Shown: positions 43,631 through 51,807 of the stretch, one piece after another
Layout: each line of letters opens with the position of its first letter
How positions within the stretch are numbered: the stretch's first letter is position 1
Source of the DNA: Actinomyces glycerinitolerans
Lineage (GTDB): Bacteria; Actinomycetota; Actinomycetes; Actinomycetales; Actinomycetaceae
DNA length: 64,000 nucleotides
Reading direction: 5' to 3'
NCBI RefSeq assembly: GCF_900098745.1
Contig: NZ_FQTT01000009.1
Span: forward strand, 124,001-188,000
Made by a program: the position numbers and the translations under genes
Notes under the pieces: model-generated
Seen by the model: the letters and a program-made list of their open reading frames with translations, nothing else
Told to the model about the DNA's origin: nothing
The model's database searches: none

Positions 43631-45019
43631 ATGAAGCTCGACAAGCGCGTCGTCGGCCTGCTCGCGGGCATCCTCGCCTGCGCCCTGGTGTGGGTCGTCC
43701 CGCTGGACGGCCTCGCGCCCATCTCCGCCGCCGGCCAGCACTGCCTGGCCCTCACCCTCATGACCGTGGTGTGGTGGGCGACGGGCGTGGCCCAGCCCGC
43801 CTACGTGTCGGCCGTCTACCTGGCCCTGCTCATCCTCACCGGCACGGCCGATACGGGCACGGTGTTCGCGTCATGGACCAAGATGCAGATGTGGATGGTG
43901 ATCGGTGCCTACCTGATTGCCGCCGCCGTGAAGGACTCCGGCCTGGGCGAGCGCATCGCCTACTGGTTCGCGCTGAAGTTCGTGCGCGGCTGGACCTCAC
44001 TCGTGGTCAGCATCTTCGCGCTCACCTTCATCCTGTCGCTGCTCATCCCGCACCCCTTCCCGCGCGCCTTCATGATCCTGGCGGTCATGCTCGTCATCTG
44101 CGACGCCGCCAAGATGTCCCGAGCGGACAAGATCAAGGTGGGTTTCCTCGTGTTCGCGGCGGCCGCGCCCGGCTCCATGTTCTTCCTCACCGGGGACGCG
44201 ACCCTCAATCCACTGGTGGCCTCCTACGCCGCAGACGGCTGCTCCTTCATCCAGTGGTTTGTCTACATGTCGGTACCCATGCTGGTCGCGACCCTGTGCA
44301 CGCTGGGCCTGGGTCTGGTGCTGTTCCGGCCCGAGACACAGATGCGCATCGACTTCGACGAGGTGCGCACCAAACAGGCCGCCCTCGGCCGAGTCGGCAG
44401 CAAGGAGAAGCGCACGGTTGTCTGGCTGGTCATCGCCATCGCCCTGTGGCTGACCGAATCCATGACCGGGCTCAACATCGGCTTCGTCACCCTGCTGGTG
44501 GGCGCCGTTCTGGCGTTGCCCGTAATCGGCGAGGTGATCACCCCGGCGACGTGGAACTCCGTACCCATCAACACCCTGGTGTTTCTCACCGCCGCCATGG
44601 GCATCGGCACGGTTGGCGAGGCCACCGGCATGAACGCCTGGATCGCGAGCGTGGTACTACCCGACTCCGTACCCGGTAACGCGCTGGTGCTGGCTCTGCT
44701 GATCGCCGGCATCACGGTGATCATCCACATGTTCATGGGTTCGGTCATGGCCGTGCTCGGCATCTGCGTGCCGGCGTTCATCGCCTTCACCGCCGGTTCG
44801 GGCGTAAGTGACATCGCGGTGGCCATGATGGTCTTCTCCGCGATCAACATCCACTACATCCTGCCGTTCCACAACCTGGCCATCCTGGTGGGTGAGGGCG
44901 AGGACAACGCCGGCTACAGCTCAAAGGAGGCCGTGCGGATGGGAACGCCGCTCACGGCGGTCGTGTTCGTCGTCGTACTCGTGGAGGCGGTCTGGTTCCG
45001 CCTGTTGGGGCTCATGTGA
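43631..45019 (+). CDS. Anion permease, DASS/SLC13-like, probable aromatic acid transporter
   Basis: This 462-residue membrane protein has about 12 hydrophobic helices. Its layout, with a repeated five-helix unit and segments MTVVWWATGVAQPAYVSAVYLALL and ITVIIHMFMGSVMAVLG, is that of the divalent anion/sodium symporter (SLC13/ArsB-type) group. It starts 15 bp after the UbiD gene. Related transporters import gallate in lactobacilli, so here it should import the acid that UbiD decarboxylates, possibly exporting the product. Ion coupling is unknown. Confidence 0.88.
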   Translation: MKLDKRVVGLLAGILACALVWVVPLDGLAPISAAGQHCLALTLMTVVWWATGVAQPAYVSAVYLALLILTGTADTGTVFASWTKMQMWMVIGAYLIAAAVKDSGLGERIAYWFALKFVRGWTSLVVSIFALTFILSLLIPHPFPRAFMILAVMLVICDAAKMSRADKIKVGFLVFAAAAPGSMFFLTGDATLNPLVASYAADGCSFIQWFVYMSVPMLVATLCTLGLGLVLFRPETQMRIDFDEVRTKQAALGRVGSKEKRTVVWLVIAIALWLTESMTGLNIGFVTLLVGAVLALPVIGEVITPATWNSVPINTLVFLTAAMGIGTVGEATGMNAWIASVVLPDSVPGNALVLALLIAGITVIIHMFMGSVMAVLGICVPAFIAFTAGSGVSDIAVAMMVFSAINIHYILPFHNLAILVGEGEDNAGYSSKEAVRMGTPLTAVVFVVVLVEAVWFRLLGLM

Positions 45020-45069
45020 GGGCGAGTGCCGAGCTCGGAGCCGCACGGCCGCAATCGAGAGGAGAATCA

Positions 45070-45630
45070 GTGAAACGCATCATTGTGGGGATTACGGGCG
45101 CCTCGGGCGTGCAGATCGGCCACCGGCTGTTGCAGGCACTGCGTGCACGGGCGGACGTCGAGGTGCATCTGGTGATAACCGACGGTGCCCGGCTCACCCT
45201 CGCGCGCGAGACCGACCTGACCGTGGAGCAGCTTGTAGCCAGCGCCGACGTCGTGTGGGACGACCACGACCAGGCGGCCGCCATCTCCTCCGGCTCCTTC
45301 ATGACGGAGGGGATGGTGGTGGCGCCCTGCTCCATGCGGAGCCTGTCCGCCATTGTCAACGCCTACGACGACGACCTGCTCGTGCGCGCCGCCGACGTCT
45401 GCGCCAAGGAGGGGCGCAAGGTGGTGCTCGTGCCCCGGGAGACGCCGCTCAACCGCGCCCACTGCCGCAACCTGCTGCGCGCCGCGGAGGACGGCTACGT
45501 GCTGCTGCCGCCCATGCTCACCTTTTACAACGGCTGCGAGACAACGGCGGACCAGGTGGATCACCTGGTGGGACGCATCCTGATGCAGTTCGGGATCGCC
45601 TACGAGGGCCTGCGCCCCTGGGAGGGATGA
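45070..45630 (+). CDS. ubiX: UbiX-family flavin prenyltransferase
   Basis: This 186-residue UbiX makes prenylated FMN from FMN and dimethylallyl phosphate for UbiD enzymes. FMN-binding segments VGITGASGVQIG, ISSGSFMTEGMVVAPCSM and LVPRETPLNRAHCRNLL are present. The start is GTG 45070, with GAGAGGAGAA upstream. Its place between the transporter and the LpdD-like gene makes it the dedicated cofactor source for the local UbiD. Confidence 0.95.
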   Translation: MKRIIVGITGASGVQIGHRLLQALRARADVEVHLVITDGARLTLARETDLTVEQLVASADVVWDDHDQAAAISSGSFMTEGMVVAPCSMRSLSAIVNAYDDDLLVRAADVCAKEGRKVVLVPRETPLNRAHCRNLLRAAEDGYVLLPPMLTFYNGCETTADQVDHLVGRILMQFGIAYEGLRPWEG

Positions 45631-45632
45631 GC

Positions 45633-46064
45633 ATGAGGACAATCACGGTGCACGCGGGCGACGGCGACCTGAAGGTGACGCTGCACGTGACCCACACCGA
45701 CGGTCAGGGCCTGGCCTGCTTCCTGTACGGCGGCACGCTGCCGCATGTGGGCGGGCAGGCCCTGGCCAGCCCCGGGCCGAAGCTGCATGGGGAGCAATTG
45801 TCGCGTGTGGACCTGTGGGTGGCCACCGTCCCCGGACACAAGGACGCCGAGGCGGCCGCCGCCGTCGCCCGGCGCCTGTGCCTCGGCACCGGCGAGCCGG
45901 TGTCCGTGGCGGCCGGTATCCACGTCGACGACGCCACGCCCGAGCAGATCCAGGCTCTGACCGACGCCTGCCTGGAGGTCGCCGACGCCGCCTTGCTCTC
46001 CTACCCCCAAGAAGGGGTGGCAAGACAGGGCGGCGTCGGGCCACGTGCCTCGGCACGGTGCTGA
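45633..46064 (+). CDS. LpdD/VdcD-like small decarboxylase accessory protein
   Basis: This 143-residue soluble protein resembles LpdD, the small third component of hydroxyarylic acid decarboxylase operons; visible segments are CFLYGGTLPHVGGQALA and AAGIHVDDATPEQIQAL. Its role is unknown, perhaps helping prenyl-FMN loading or assembly. The start at 45633 has GGAGGG seven bases upstream; ATG 45627, overlapping the UbiX stop, is an alternative. The last 25 residues are low-complexity. It converges with the SDR gene (9-bp gap). Confidence 0.82.
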   Translation: MRTITVHAGDGDLKVTLHVTHTDGQGLACFLYGGTLPHVGGQALASPGPKLHGEQLSRVDLWVATVPGHKDAEAAAAVARRLCLGTGEPVSVAAGIHVDDATPEQIQALTDACLEVADAALLSYPQEGVARQGGVGPRASARC

Positions 46065-46073
46065 ACTTCGGCG

Positions 46074-46922
46074 TCAGCCGCCCAGCGTGAAGCGGCCGGC
46101 GTTGATGGCGGCGATCACGCCGCCGTCGATCAGTAGGTCCGTGCCGGTGATGAAGGCCGCCTGCTCACCGAGCAGGAAGGAGCCGGCCGCGGCGATCTCA
46201 TCGGAGGTGCCCACACGGCGGGCCGGGGAGGCGTCGATCATCGCCTGGTAGTTCTCTCCGGCGGCCCGGAACTCGTCGTAGGCCAGCGGGGTGACGATGA
46301 TGCCGGGGCTGATCGTGTTGATGCGGGCGCCCCGATCGCCCCAGGAGGTGGCGGCCGCCGTGCGCACCCGCAGATGGTTGGCACGCTTGGAGACCATGTA
46401 GGCGACGCCGGAGCTGGCCACGGCGTCGTGCTTGAGGAAGTCGAGCTCGGCAAGTTCCTCGGTGGGAGTCAGTGCCAGCTGACGCTCGACCTCGTCACTC
46501 AGCCGCATCATGTAACCGGTCTGGCTGGAGATGACCAGGCCGGCGCCGCCGCGCGCAATGACGTTGGCGAAGACGTCGATCGCCATGGCGGTGGCAACCA
46601 GGTCGAGGGCCACGATGTGCTCGGGCGAGGACTGGTTGGGGGAGGCGCCGGCCGTGTCGATGAAGTACCGGACTTCGCCCAGGGAGGCGGCCTTGGTGGC
46701 GAAGGCCTCGACGCTGGCCCGGTCCAGAGCGTCCACCTGCTGGGTGGCCACCTCGTATCCGGAGGCGGCCAGGTCATGGGCGACGGTCTGAAGGTTCTCG
46801 GTGGAGATGTCGCCGAGCAGAATCTGCTTGCCGTTGGCGATGCGGCGAACGATGGCGGTGCCCATGGCACCGGCACCGAGCAGCGCGATGACGGGGCGGT
46901 TCTCATTGCGGTCGAAGATCAT
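46074..46922 (-). CDS. SDR-family oxidoreductase
   Basis: This 282-residue Rossmann protein has a GxGxMG cofactor motif (LLGAGAMGTAIVRRI) rather than the common TGxxxGIG, followed by an aspartate-ending strand (LLGDIS). The active-site Tyr-Lys is in YMVSKRANHLR, Ser in LVISSQTGY, and the C-terminal INTISPGIIVTP and GTDLLIDGG are typical of SDRs. The start at 46922 has AAAGGA upstream. It is 130 bp downstream of an aldo/keto reductase gene on the same strand and may form an operon with it. The substrate is unknown. Confidence 0.9.
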   Translation of the reverse strand: MIFDRNENRPVIALLGAGAMGTAIVRRIANGKQILLGDISTENLQTVAHDLAASGYEVATQQVDALDRASVEAFATKAASLGEVRYFIDTAGASPNQSSPEHIVALDLVATAMAIDVFANVIARGGAGLVISSQTGYMMRLSDEVERQLALTPTEELAELDFLKHDAVASSGVAYMVSKRANHLRVRTAAATSWGDRGARINTISPGIIVTPLAYDEFRAAGENYQAMIDASPARRVGTSDEIAAAGSFLLGEQAAFITGTDLLIDGGVIAAINAGRFTLGG

Positions 46923-47052
46923 TGTGGGGTTCCTTTCAAGAAGTTGGTGGGAGGGGAGCGGAATGCGGAACGCGTCGGCGTAGGTGTTGACCGGAGTTGG
47001 CCGGCCTGGAGCCACACCGTCGCAGCCGGGGCGACCGCGGTAAGCGCAGGAC

Positions 47053-47928
47053 TCAGTCGGCGGGGGCCCAGGCGCCGAGGTTCTTCTCCTGGTCGGCCAG
47101 GGAGACGTTGTAGAAGCGCCTGCCGTTGGCGAGTGCGGCCACGCGCTCCATCTCCGCCTCGGTCAGGGCGAAGTCGAAGATGTCCATGTTGGCGGCAATG
47201 TGCTCGGGGTTGGTGGACTTGGGGAAGATGATGTTCCCCTTCTGGATGTGCCAGCGCAGGATCACCTGGGCGGGCGTCTTGCCATACTTGGTGCCGAGCT
47301 CGGCGAAGAGCGGCTCGTCGAGCAGGCCGGCGTCGCCGTGGCCGAGCGGGTACCAGCTCTCGATGAGCGTGCCATAGGGGGCCATGCGCTCGCGCAGCTC
47401 GTCCTGCGGGTAGTAGGGGTGGCACTCCACCTGGTTGACCGACGGCTTGATGGTGGCTGCGGCCATGAGGTCCTCCAGGTTGGCGGACTCGAAGTTGGAG
47501 ATGCCAATGGACCGCACCTTGCCGGCCGCGACGGCGCGCTCCATGTCCTTCCAGGCGCCCTTGTAGTCGCCGAACTGCTGGTGGAGCAGCAGCAGGTCGA
47601 TGTAGTCGGTGTCCAGGCGCTCCAGCATCTTGTCTATGGCGGCCGCGGTGGCGCCCTCGCCGTACTCGCTGGGCCACAGCTTGGTGGTGATCCAGATGTC
47701 TGAGCGGTCGATGCCGCTGGCCTTGACCGCGCGGCCCACGGAGCGCTCGTTCTGGTAGGCGTGCGCGGTGTCGATGTGGCGGTAGCCCAGTCGCAGGGCC
47801 TCGGCGACGGCGGTCTCGGTGGGTTCGCCGTCGGGCACGAGGTACACGCCCATGCCGAACTGGGGGATGCGGTTGCCGTCGTTGAGGGTGAGATAGGTCT
47901 GGTGCTTCAGGCTCGATGCGGGGGCCAT
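47053..47928 (-). CDS. Aldo/keto reductase (2,5-diketo-gluconate reductase-like)
   Basis: This 291-residue AKR of the AKR5 group has the complete tetrad: Asp and Tyr in YRHIDTAHAYQNE, Lys in WITTKLWP and His in DLLLLHQQFGDY. Also present are VNQVECHPYYPQ and the cofactor segment IIFPKSTNPEHIAANM. The start at 47928 has GAGGA upstream. It should be an NADPH-dependent carbonyl reductase; its neighbour is an SDR. Confidence 0.93.
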   Translation of the reverse strand: MAPASSLKHQTYLTLNDGNRIPQFGMGVYLVPDGEPTETAVAEALRLGYRHIDTAHAYQNERSVGRAVKASGIDRSDIWITTKLWPSEYGEGATAAAIDKMLERLDTDYIDLLLLHQQFGDYKGAWKDMERAVAAGKVRSIGISNFESANLEDLMAAATIKPSVNQVECHPYYPQDELRERMAPYGTLIESWYPLGHGDAGLLDEPLFAELGTKYGKTPAQVILRWHIQKGNIIFPKSTNPEHIAANMDIFDFALTEAEMERVAALANGRRFYNVSLADQEKNLGAWAPAD

Positions 47929-48151
47929 GCGGGAGTCCTCTCTGCTTGTTGGTTCGTTCGTACTCAACCTAGGAGCGCGCGGGCACGGCGTCGATGGTCT
48001 CTTTCGGTACGAATGGGTGGATAAGCAACTCGGAAGGCAACTTGGTGCCCTTAACTGCCGCGGCCCGGTCTCGGGGCGAACAGGGACATGCGGCCGAGGA
48101 GGAGAGCATCCGCTCTGGCGATGCGGCTCGACTGGCCCTACGTGCTCGTCG
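47929..48151. other. Left part of the 347-bp gap between the aldo/keto reductase and the DUF4143 ATPase
   Basis: I see no gene. The last 92 bases of the gap before the ribosome site are occupied by the 23-bp repeat array listed separately. Confidence 0.55.
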
Positions 48152-48243
48152 TGACGCCAGAACACCGACTGTAATGACGCCATGTGCCTGGTTGAAGCGA
48201 CGCCAACTGCCCGGTTAGAATGAAGCCAACTCCAGGATTGGGG
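48152..48243 (+). repeat. Four tandem 23-bp repeats upstream of DUF4143 ATPase gene 1
   Basis: Units at 48152, 48175, 48198 and 48221 are each exactly 23 bp with no spacer. Common sequence is TGACGCCA at the start and, in units 2 and 3, TGCC(T/C)GGTT in the middle; units 1 and 4 are weaker. The array ends 32 bp before the ATG. Confidence 0.8.
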
Positions 48244-48275
48244 TGGGTTTCGCTCTGGATCGCAGGAGGAAGTCG

Positions 48276-49538
48276 ATGGCCGACGTGAGCTACCGGCATC
48301 GTGTCGTTGACCCGCCTATCAGCGAGATCCTGGGCTACTCAGGTGGTCTTCTCATCGAAGGCGTGCGTGCCTGCGGCAAGACCATGACCGGACGGCAGCA
48401 TGCCGCATCCGAGGTCGCTCTGGACTCGGGCCTGCCGCAGATACGCGCTGCGCTTGACCTTGATCCCGCGCTGCTGCTGGAAGGGAAAACTCCCAGGCTG
48501 ATCGACGAATGGCAGCTTGCGCCAGACCTGTGGAACGCGGTACGGCGGGAGGTTGACGCCAGGCAACGCCCCGGACAGTTCATACTCACCGGTTCCTCGG
48601 TTCCCGCCGAGGATGCTACGCGGCACTCTGGTGCCCACCGGATCTCCAGGGTGCGTCTGCGTCCGATGACTCTGTTCGAGCGCGGCCTGGGTACAGGGAA
48701 CGTTTCGTTGACGGCACTGTTCGACGGCGAGGAGCCGTCACCCGCGCTTGACTCCGGCACGAGCGTCCGGGAGGCGCTGGATGCGCTGGTTCACGGCGGC
48801 TGGCCGGGCGACGTCGATGCCACCACCGCGCAGGCACAGCGGTATCTGCGCGACTATGTGGAGGACGTCGTCAGCATCGACATGGGGCGGCTCGATGGGG
48901 AGCCGCGTCGCGATCCGATCAGGTTGCGAGCGCTTCTGCGCTCGCTTGCGCGCCATATCGCCACCGAGGCTTCATTCACCACCATCGCGAAGGACGTGAC
49001 GACTCAGGCGCTCAGCGCGGAGACGGCAGCGAGCTACATCAATGCCCTTAGGCGGCTCTTCATTGTCGAGGAGCAGCCTGCGTGGGCCCCGCACTTGCGC
49101 TCACGCTACGCCGTACGTACCTCCTCCAAGCTCCATTTCGTGGATCCTGCCCTGGCCGCAGCCGTCACCGGGACCTCGGCGGAGCGCCTGATGCAGGACT
49201 TGGAGACCGCCGGGTTGTGGTTCGAGTCGCAAGTTGTGCAGCATCTGCGCACCTTCGCCGAGTTGCGGGGCGGGCATGTCTACCACTATCGGGACAAGTC
49301 GGGAAAGGAGGCCGACGCCGTCGTCGAGTTCGACGACGGACGTTGGGCTGCTTTTGAAGTCAAATTGGGGCAACGGCAGATAGCGAAGGCCCAGAACTCC
49401 CTAGCCGCGTTCGTGGCGGACATCGACACGCGACGTACGCCCGCGCCGGTCTTCACCGCCGTCGTGACCGCCGACGGGCCCACCATGAAGCTGGCCGACG
49501 GCGTCCTCACCTTTCCCCTGAGCGCCCTGCGCCCGTGA
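48276..49538 (+). CDS. DUF4143-family AAA ATPase (copy 1)
   Basis: This 420-residue protein combines an AAA-type ATPase with a C-terminal DUF4143. The P-loop is EGVRACGKTMTG near residue 28, Walker B LIDEWQLAPDLW near 75, and sensor-like ILTGSSVPAED near 105. A winged-helix region follows (TTIAKDVTTQALSAETAASYINAL), then a PD-(D/E)xK-like core, EADAVVEF and FEVKLG, near residues 350-370. RBS AGGAGGAAG precedes the ATG. A tandem 23-bp array is directly upstream. Such ATPases are multi-copy in many gut actinobacteria and their role is not established. Confidence 0.9.
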   Translation: MADVSYRHRVVDPPISEILGYSGGLLIEGVRACGKTMTGRQHAASEVALDSGLPQIRAALDLDPALLLEGKTPRLIDEWQLAPDLWNAVRREVDARQRPGQFILTGSSVPAEDATRHSGAHRISRVRLRPMTLFERGLGTGNVSLTALFDGEEPSPALDSGTSVREALDALVHGGWPGDVDATTAQAQRYLRDYVEDVVSIDMGRLDGEPRRDPIRLRALLRSLARHIATEASFTTIAKDVTTQALSAETAASYINALRRLFIVEEQPAWAPHLRSRYAVRTSSKLHFVDPALAAAVTGTSAERLMQDLETAGLWFESQVVQHLRTFAELRGGHVYHYRDKSGKEADAVVEFDDGRWAAFEVKLGQRQIAKAQNSLAAFVADIDTRRTPAPVFTAVVTADGPTMKLADGVLTFPLSALRP

Positions 49539-49649
49539 GCAGCGATTGGGGAAGCGGGGGGATGCAACAACCCGTTGCTCGACGGCGTGTGCCAACTGTG
49601 CTGTTCTTGTGTGGCGGCATCACCGGGGGTCGCGGAAGAGGAGGCCGAC

Positions 49650-50099
49650 ATGGCAATCGGAGAAGTCATCGCTGAGGTTCGGGCGTTGCGGGGGATGACG
49701 CAGGATGAACTGGCGCAGCGGGTTATGGTGACCCGGCAGGCGGTCTCACGCTGGGAGACCGGCGCCACCACGCCTGGCATCGACATGTGCAAGCTGCTGG
49801 CCACCGCGCTGGAGGTGCCGGTCACCCGCCTTCTTGAGGCGCCGCCCGGGCCGCACTGCCAGAGCTGCGGCATGCCCATTCCGAAGGAGGAGCAGCACGG
49901 CAGCGAGATCGACGGGACCAAGTCTGAGGACTACTGTGCCTGGTGCTACCAGGACGGCGCCTTCGTCGGCCCGGAGACCCTGGAAGAACTGATCGAGTAC
50001 AGCGCCCCGTACATGTCCGAAGGCGTGCACATCACCGAGGACGAGGCCATCTCCTACATGAGCGCCGTGCTGCCGCATCTGCGGCGTTGGCAGGAGTAA
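49650..50099 (+). CDS. XRE-family regulator with C-terminal zinc ribbon
   Basis: This 149-residue protein has an HTH_3 domain (residues about 3-60: MTQDELAQRVMVTRQAVSRWETG) fused to a zinc ribbon with CQSCGMPI and CAWCYQDG (residues about 70-105), matching the putative zinc-ribbon family found in XRE fusions. The start at 49650 has GAGGAGG upstream. It lies between the two DUF4143 ATPase genes on the same strand, 111 bp after the first, and could regulate them, but this is only position-based. Confidence 0.9.
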   Translation: MAIGEVIAEVRALRGMTQDELAQRVMVTRQAVSRWETGATTPGIDMCKLLATALEVPVTRLLEAPPGPHCQSCGMPIPKEEQHGSEIDGTKSEDYCAWCYQDGAFVGPETLEELIEYSAPYMSEGVHITEDEAISYMSAVLPHLRRWQE

Positions 50100-50192
50100 C
50101 ACGGCGCGAAACTGCACATTTGGGGTGCGGTGGCAGCGGCAGGCTCGTTCGTCAGGGCCTGCTGGGGCGCACGCCCCAGGGCGGAGGCAGAA

Positions 50193-50314
50193 ATGTCCAG
50201 ATTCGGCAGAAACGCCGTCGATGCCAATGCAGCCTGATGCGGCATCCGCATGATTTCAACGTTTTGCTTGCGGTTGCTGACGTGCCTGGCGCGGTTCGTG
50301 CCGTTTTTGGACAT
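50193..50314. repeat. 122-bp element with 21-bp terminal inverted repeats (copy B)
   Basis: Arms 50193-50213 and 50294-50314 pair at 16 of 21 positions, sharing ATGTCCA and CGGCA blocks. The centre has GCATGATTTCAACGTTTTG, one base different from copy A. The minus-strand frame reads MSKNGTN...QNVEIMR. Where copy A has GATGAC in both arms, copy B has GGCA in both, a paired difference. Confidence 0.8.
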
Positions 50315-50400
50315 TCCGCTACGGCCTGCGCCGGGATCGGTCCGTCGGAACTGGCTGCCGCGATGCGCTCGCACCTGAACACCGTCAGCCTTTCCCGGCC

Positions 50401-50425
50401 GACGCACTCTTGAACCGGAAGAGCC
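50401..50425 (-). mobile_element. Orphan ISL3-like terminal inverted repeat (site 4)
   Basis: The minus strand begins GGCTCTTCCGGTTCAAGAGT, a close match to the terminus at 10505-10530 and to the general ISL3-family end. No transposase is present. It stands between element copy B and the 23-bp array. Confidence 0.45.
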
Positions 50426-50434
50426 GGACCGCCG

Positions 50435-50503
50435 CCAACTGACGCAACGGACCCGGTCCAACTGACGCAACGAACTCCGTCCAAGTCACGCAGTCGGGTA
50501 GGG
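50435..50503 (+). repeat. Three tandem 23-bp repeats upstream of DUF4143 ATPase gene 2
   Basis: Units at 50435, 50458 and 50481 are exactly 23 bp without spacers. Units 1 and 2 share CCAACTGACGCAACG and differ at few bases; unit 3 is weaker. All start with CCAA, as do two of the units of the first array when read in the same phase. The array ends 44 bp before the ATG. Confidence 0.85.
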
Positions 50504-50547
50504 TGATGGCGGAAACATGCGGGTTTCGGAAGCCGGAGGAACGAGCT

Positions 50548-51807
50548 ATGCGCTACCTGCCACGACTCGCAGATGACCTGCTTGCCGAGGCGCTAACGAT
50601 CAGCGGTGCGGTGCAGGTCAGGGGGCCGAAGTGGTGCGGCAAAACCGCGACCTCGTTACAACAGGCCGGCAGCGTCATCTACCTCCAGGATCCTGACCGC
50701 AGTCGGTCCTACCTCGCGCTCGCGGATGCGAAACCCTCAGTGCTGCTGGAGGGGGAGACCCCGCGACTCATTGACGAGTGGCAGATGGCGCCGCAGCTGT
50801 GGGATGCGATCCGCTTCGCCGTCGACCGCCGCGGCGAGCCGGGGCAGTTCATACTCACCGGCTCATCTACGCCGACTGTGCAGGGGATGCATTCCGGTGT
50901 TGGGAGGATTGCCTCCCTAGTTATGCGGACCATGACGCTCTTCGAGTCGGAGGAGTCCACTGGGCGGGTGTCTCTGAAGGCGCTTTTTGACGGAGAAACG
51001 GAGATTGCCGGTGTCGCCACGCTCGACGTGGAAGACATGGCGCGGGTGCTCTGCCGCGGCGGTTGGCCTGCCGCCGTCACCGCAGGCGCGAAGACGCCGG
51101 CCGGGCGCCTGGCAAGGAACTACGTTGAGGGATTGATCTACTCCGACGTAGCGCGTATGGATGGTGTTGCCCGGAACGCCACCCGCATGCGCGCACTCAT
51201 GCGCGCCTATGCGCGTCATATCTCCACCCAGGCCTCACAGGCCACGATCGCGGCCGATCTCGCGGTTGATGAAGCCTCTATGGCGCCCAACACGGTAAGC
51301 GACTATCTCGATGCGTTGTCTCGCGCCTACGTGATCGAGGATCTGCCCGCATGGAATCCCGCGCTGCGCTCGAAGACCGCGATAAGAACCAGTCCGACAC
51401 GTCACTTCGTGGACCCATCGATCGGTGCTGCCGTCATGCGCTGGACTCCGGCTGACTTGTTGCGTGACTTCGAGGCCTTCGGACTGCAGTTCGAGTCGCT
51501 GTGTGTGCGTGACCTGAGGGTCTACGCCGAAGCCAACGACGGGGCGCTCTTCCACTACCGCGACAAGACCGGTCTGGAAGCGGACGCCGTCGTCGTCCTC
51601 GCCGACGGACGGTGGGCGCCGGTCGAGGTGAAGCTCGGCTCCGCGCAGCTTGACGATGCTGCTGCCCACCTGCGTCGCTTGCGGGATCGTGTGGACTGGG
51701 ACCGAATGGGCGAGCCGTCCTTCCTCGCGGTGATCACCGCTGGAGCTACCGCTTACCGCCGCGATGACGGCGTCTTCGTCATCCCCCTGGCCTGCCTGCG
51801 CAACTGA
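50548..51807 (+). CDS. DUF4143-family AAA ATPase (copy 2)
   Basis: This 419-residue protein is a paralogue of the one at 48276-49538. Its P-loop is VRGPKWCGKTAT near residue 27, Walker B LIDEWQMAPQLW, sensor-like ILTGSSTPTV, and the C-terminal nuclease-like core YRDKTGLEADAVVVL and PVEVKLG. The start at 50548 has GGAGGA upstream. The two copies align along their whole length but share modest identity, so the duplication is old or they arrived separately. A 23-bp array is directly upstream, as for copy 1. Confidence 0.9.
   Translation: MRYLPRLADDLLAEALTISGAVQVRGPKWCGKTATSLQQAGSVIYLQDPDRSRSYLALADAKPSVLLEGETPRLIDEWQMAPQLWDAIRFAVDRRGEPGQFILTGSSTPTVQGMHSGVGRIASLVMRTMTLFESEESTGRVSLKALFDGETEIAGVATLDVEDMARVLCRGGWPAAVTAGAKTPAGRLARNYVEGLIYSDVARMDGVARNATRMRALMRAYARHISTQASQATIAADLAVDEASMAPNTVSDYLDALSRAYVIEDLPAWNPALRSKTAIRTSPTRHFVDPSIGAAVMRWTPADLLRDFEAFGLQFESLCVRDLRVYAEANDGALFHYRDKTGLEADAVVVLADGRWAPVEVKLGSAQLDDAAAHLRRLRDRVDWDRMGEPSFLAVITAGATAYRRDDGVFVIPLACLRN

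Larger units (their letters stand above)
50100..50434. other. 335-bp gap with mobile-element traces
   Basis: No gene is supported. The gap holds a perfect hairpin TGGGGCGcacGCCCCA near 50163-50177, copy B of the 122-bp element, and an ISL3-like terminus at 50401-50425, ending just before the 23-bp repeat array. Confidence 0.6.

Noticed and set aside
48152..48243. The 23-bp arrays as a CRISPR
   Set aside because: Units are contiguous with no unique spacers, are degenerate, and no cas genes are present.
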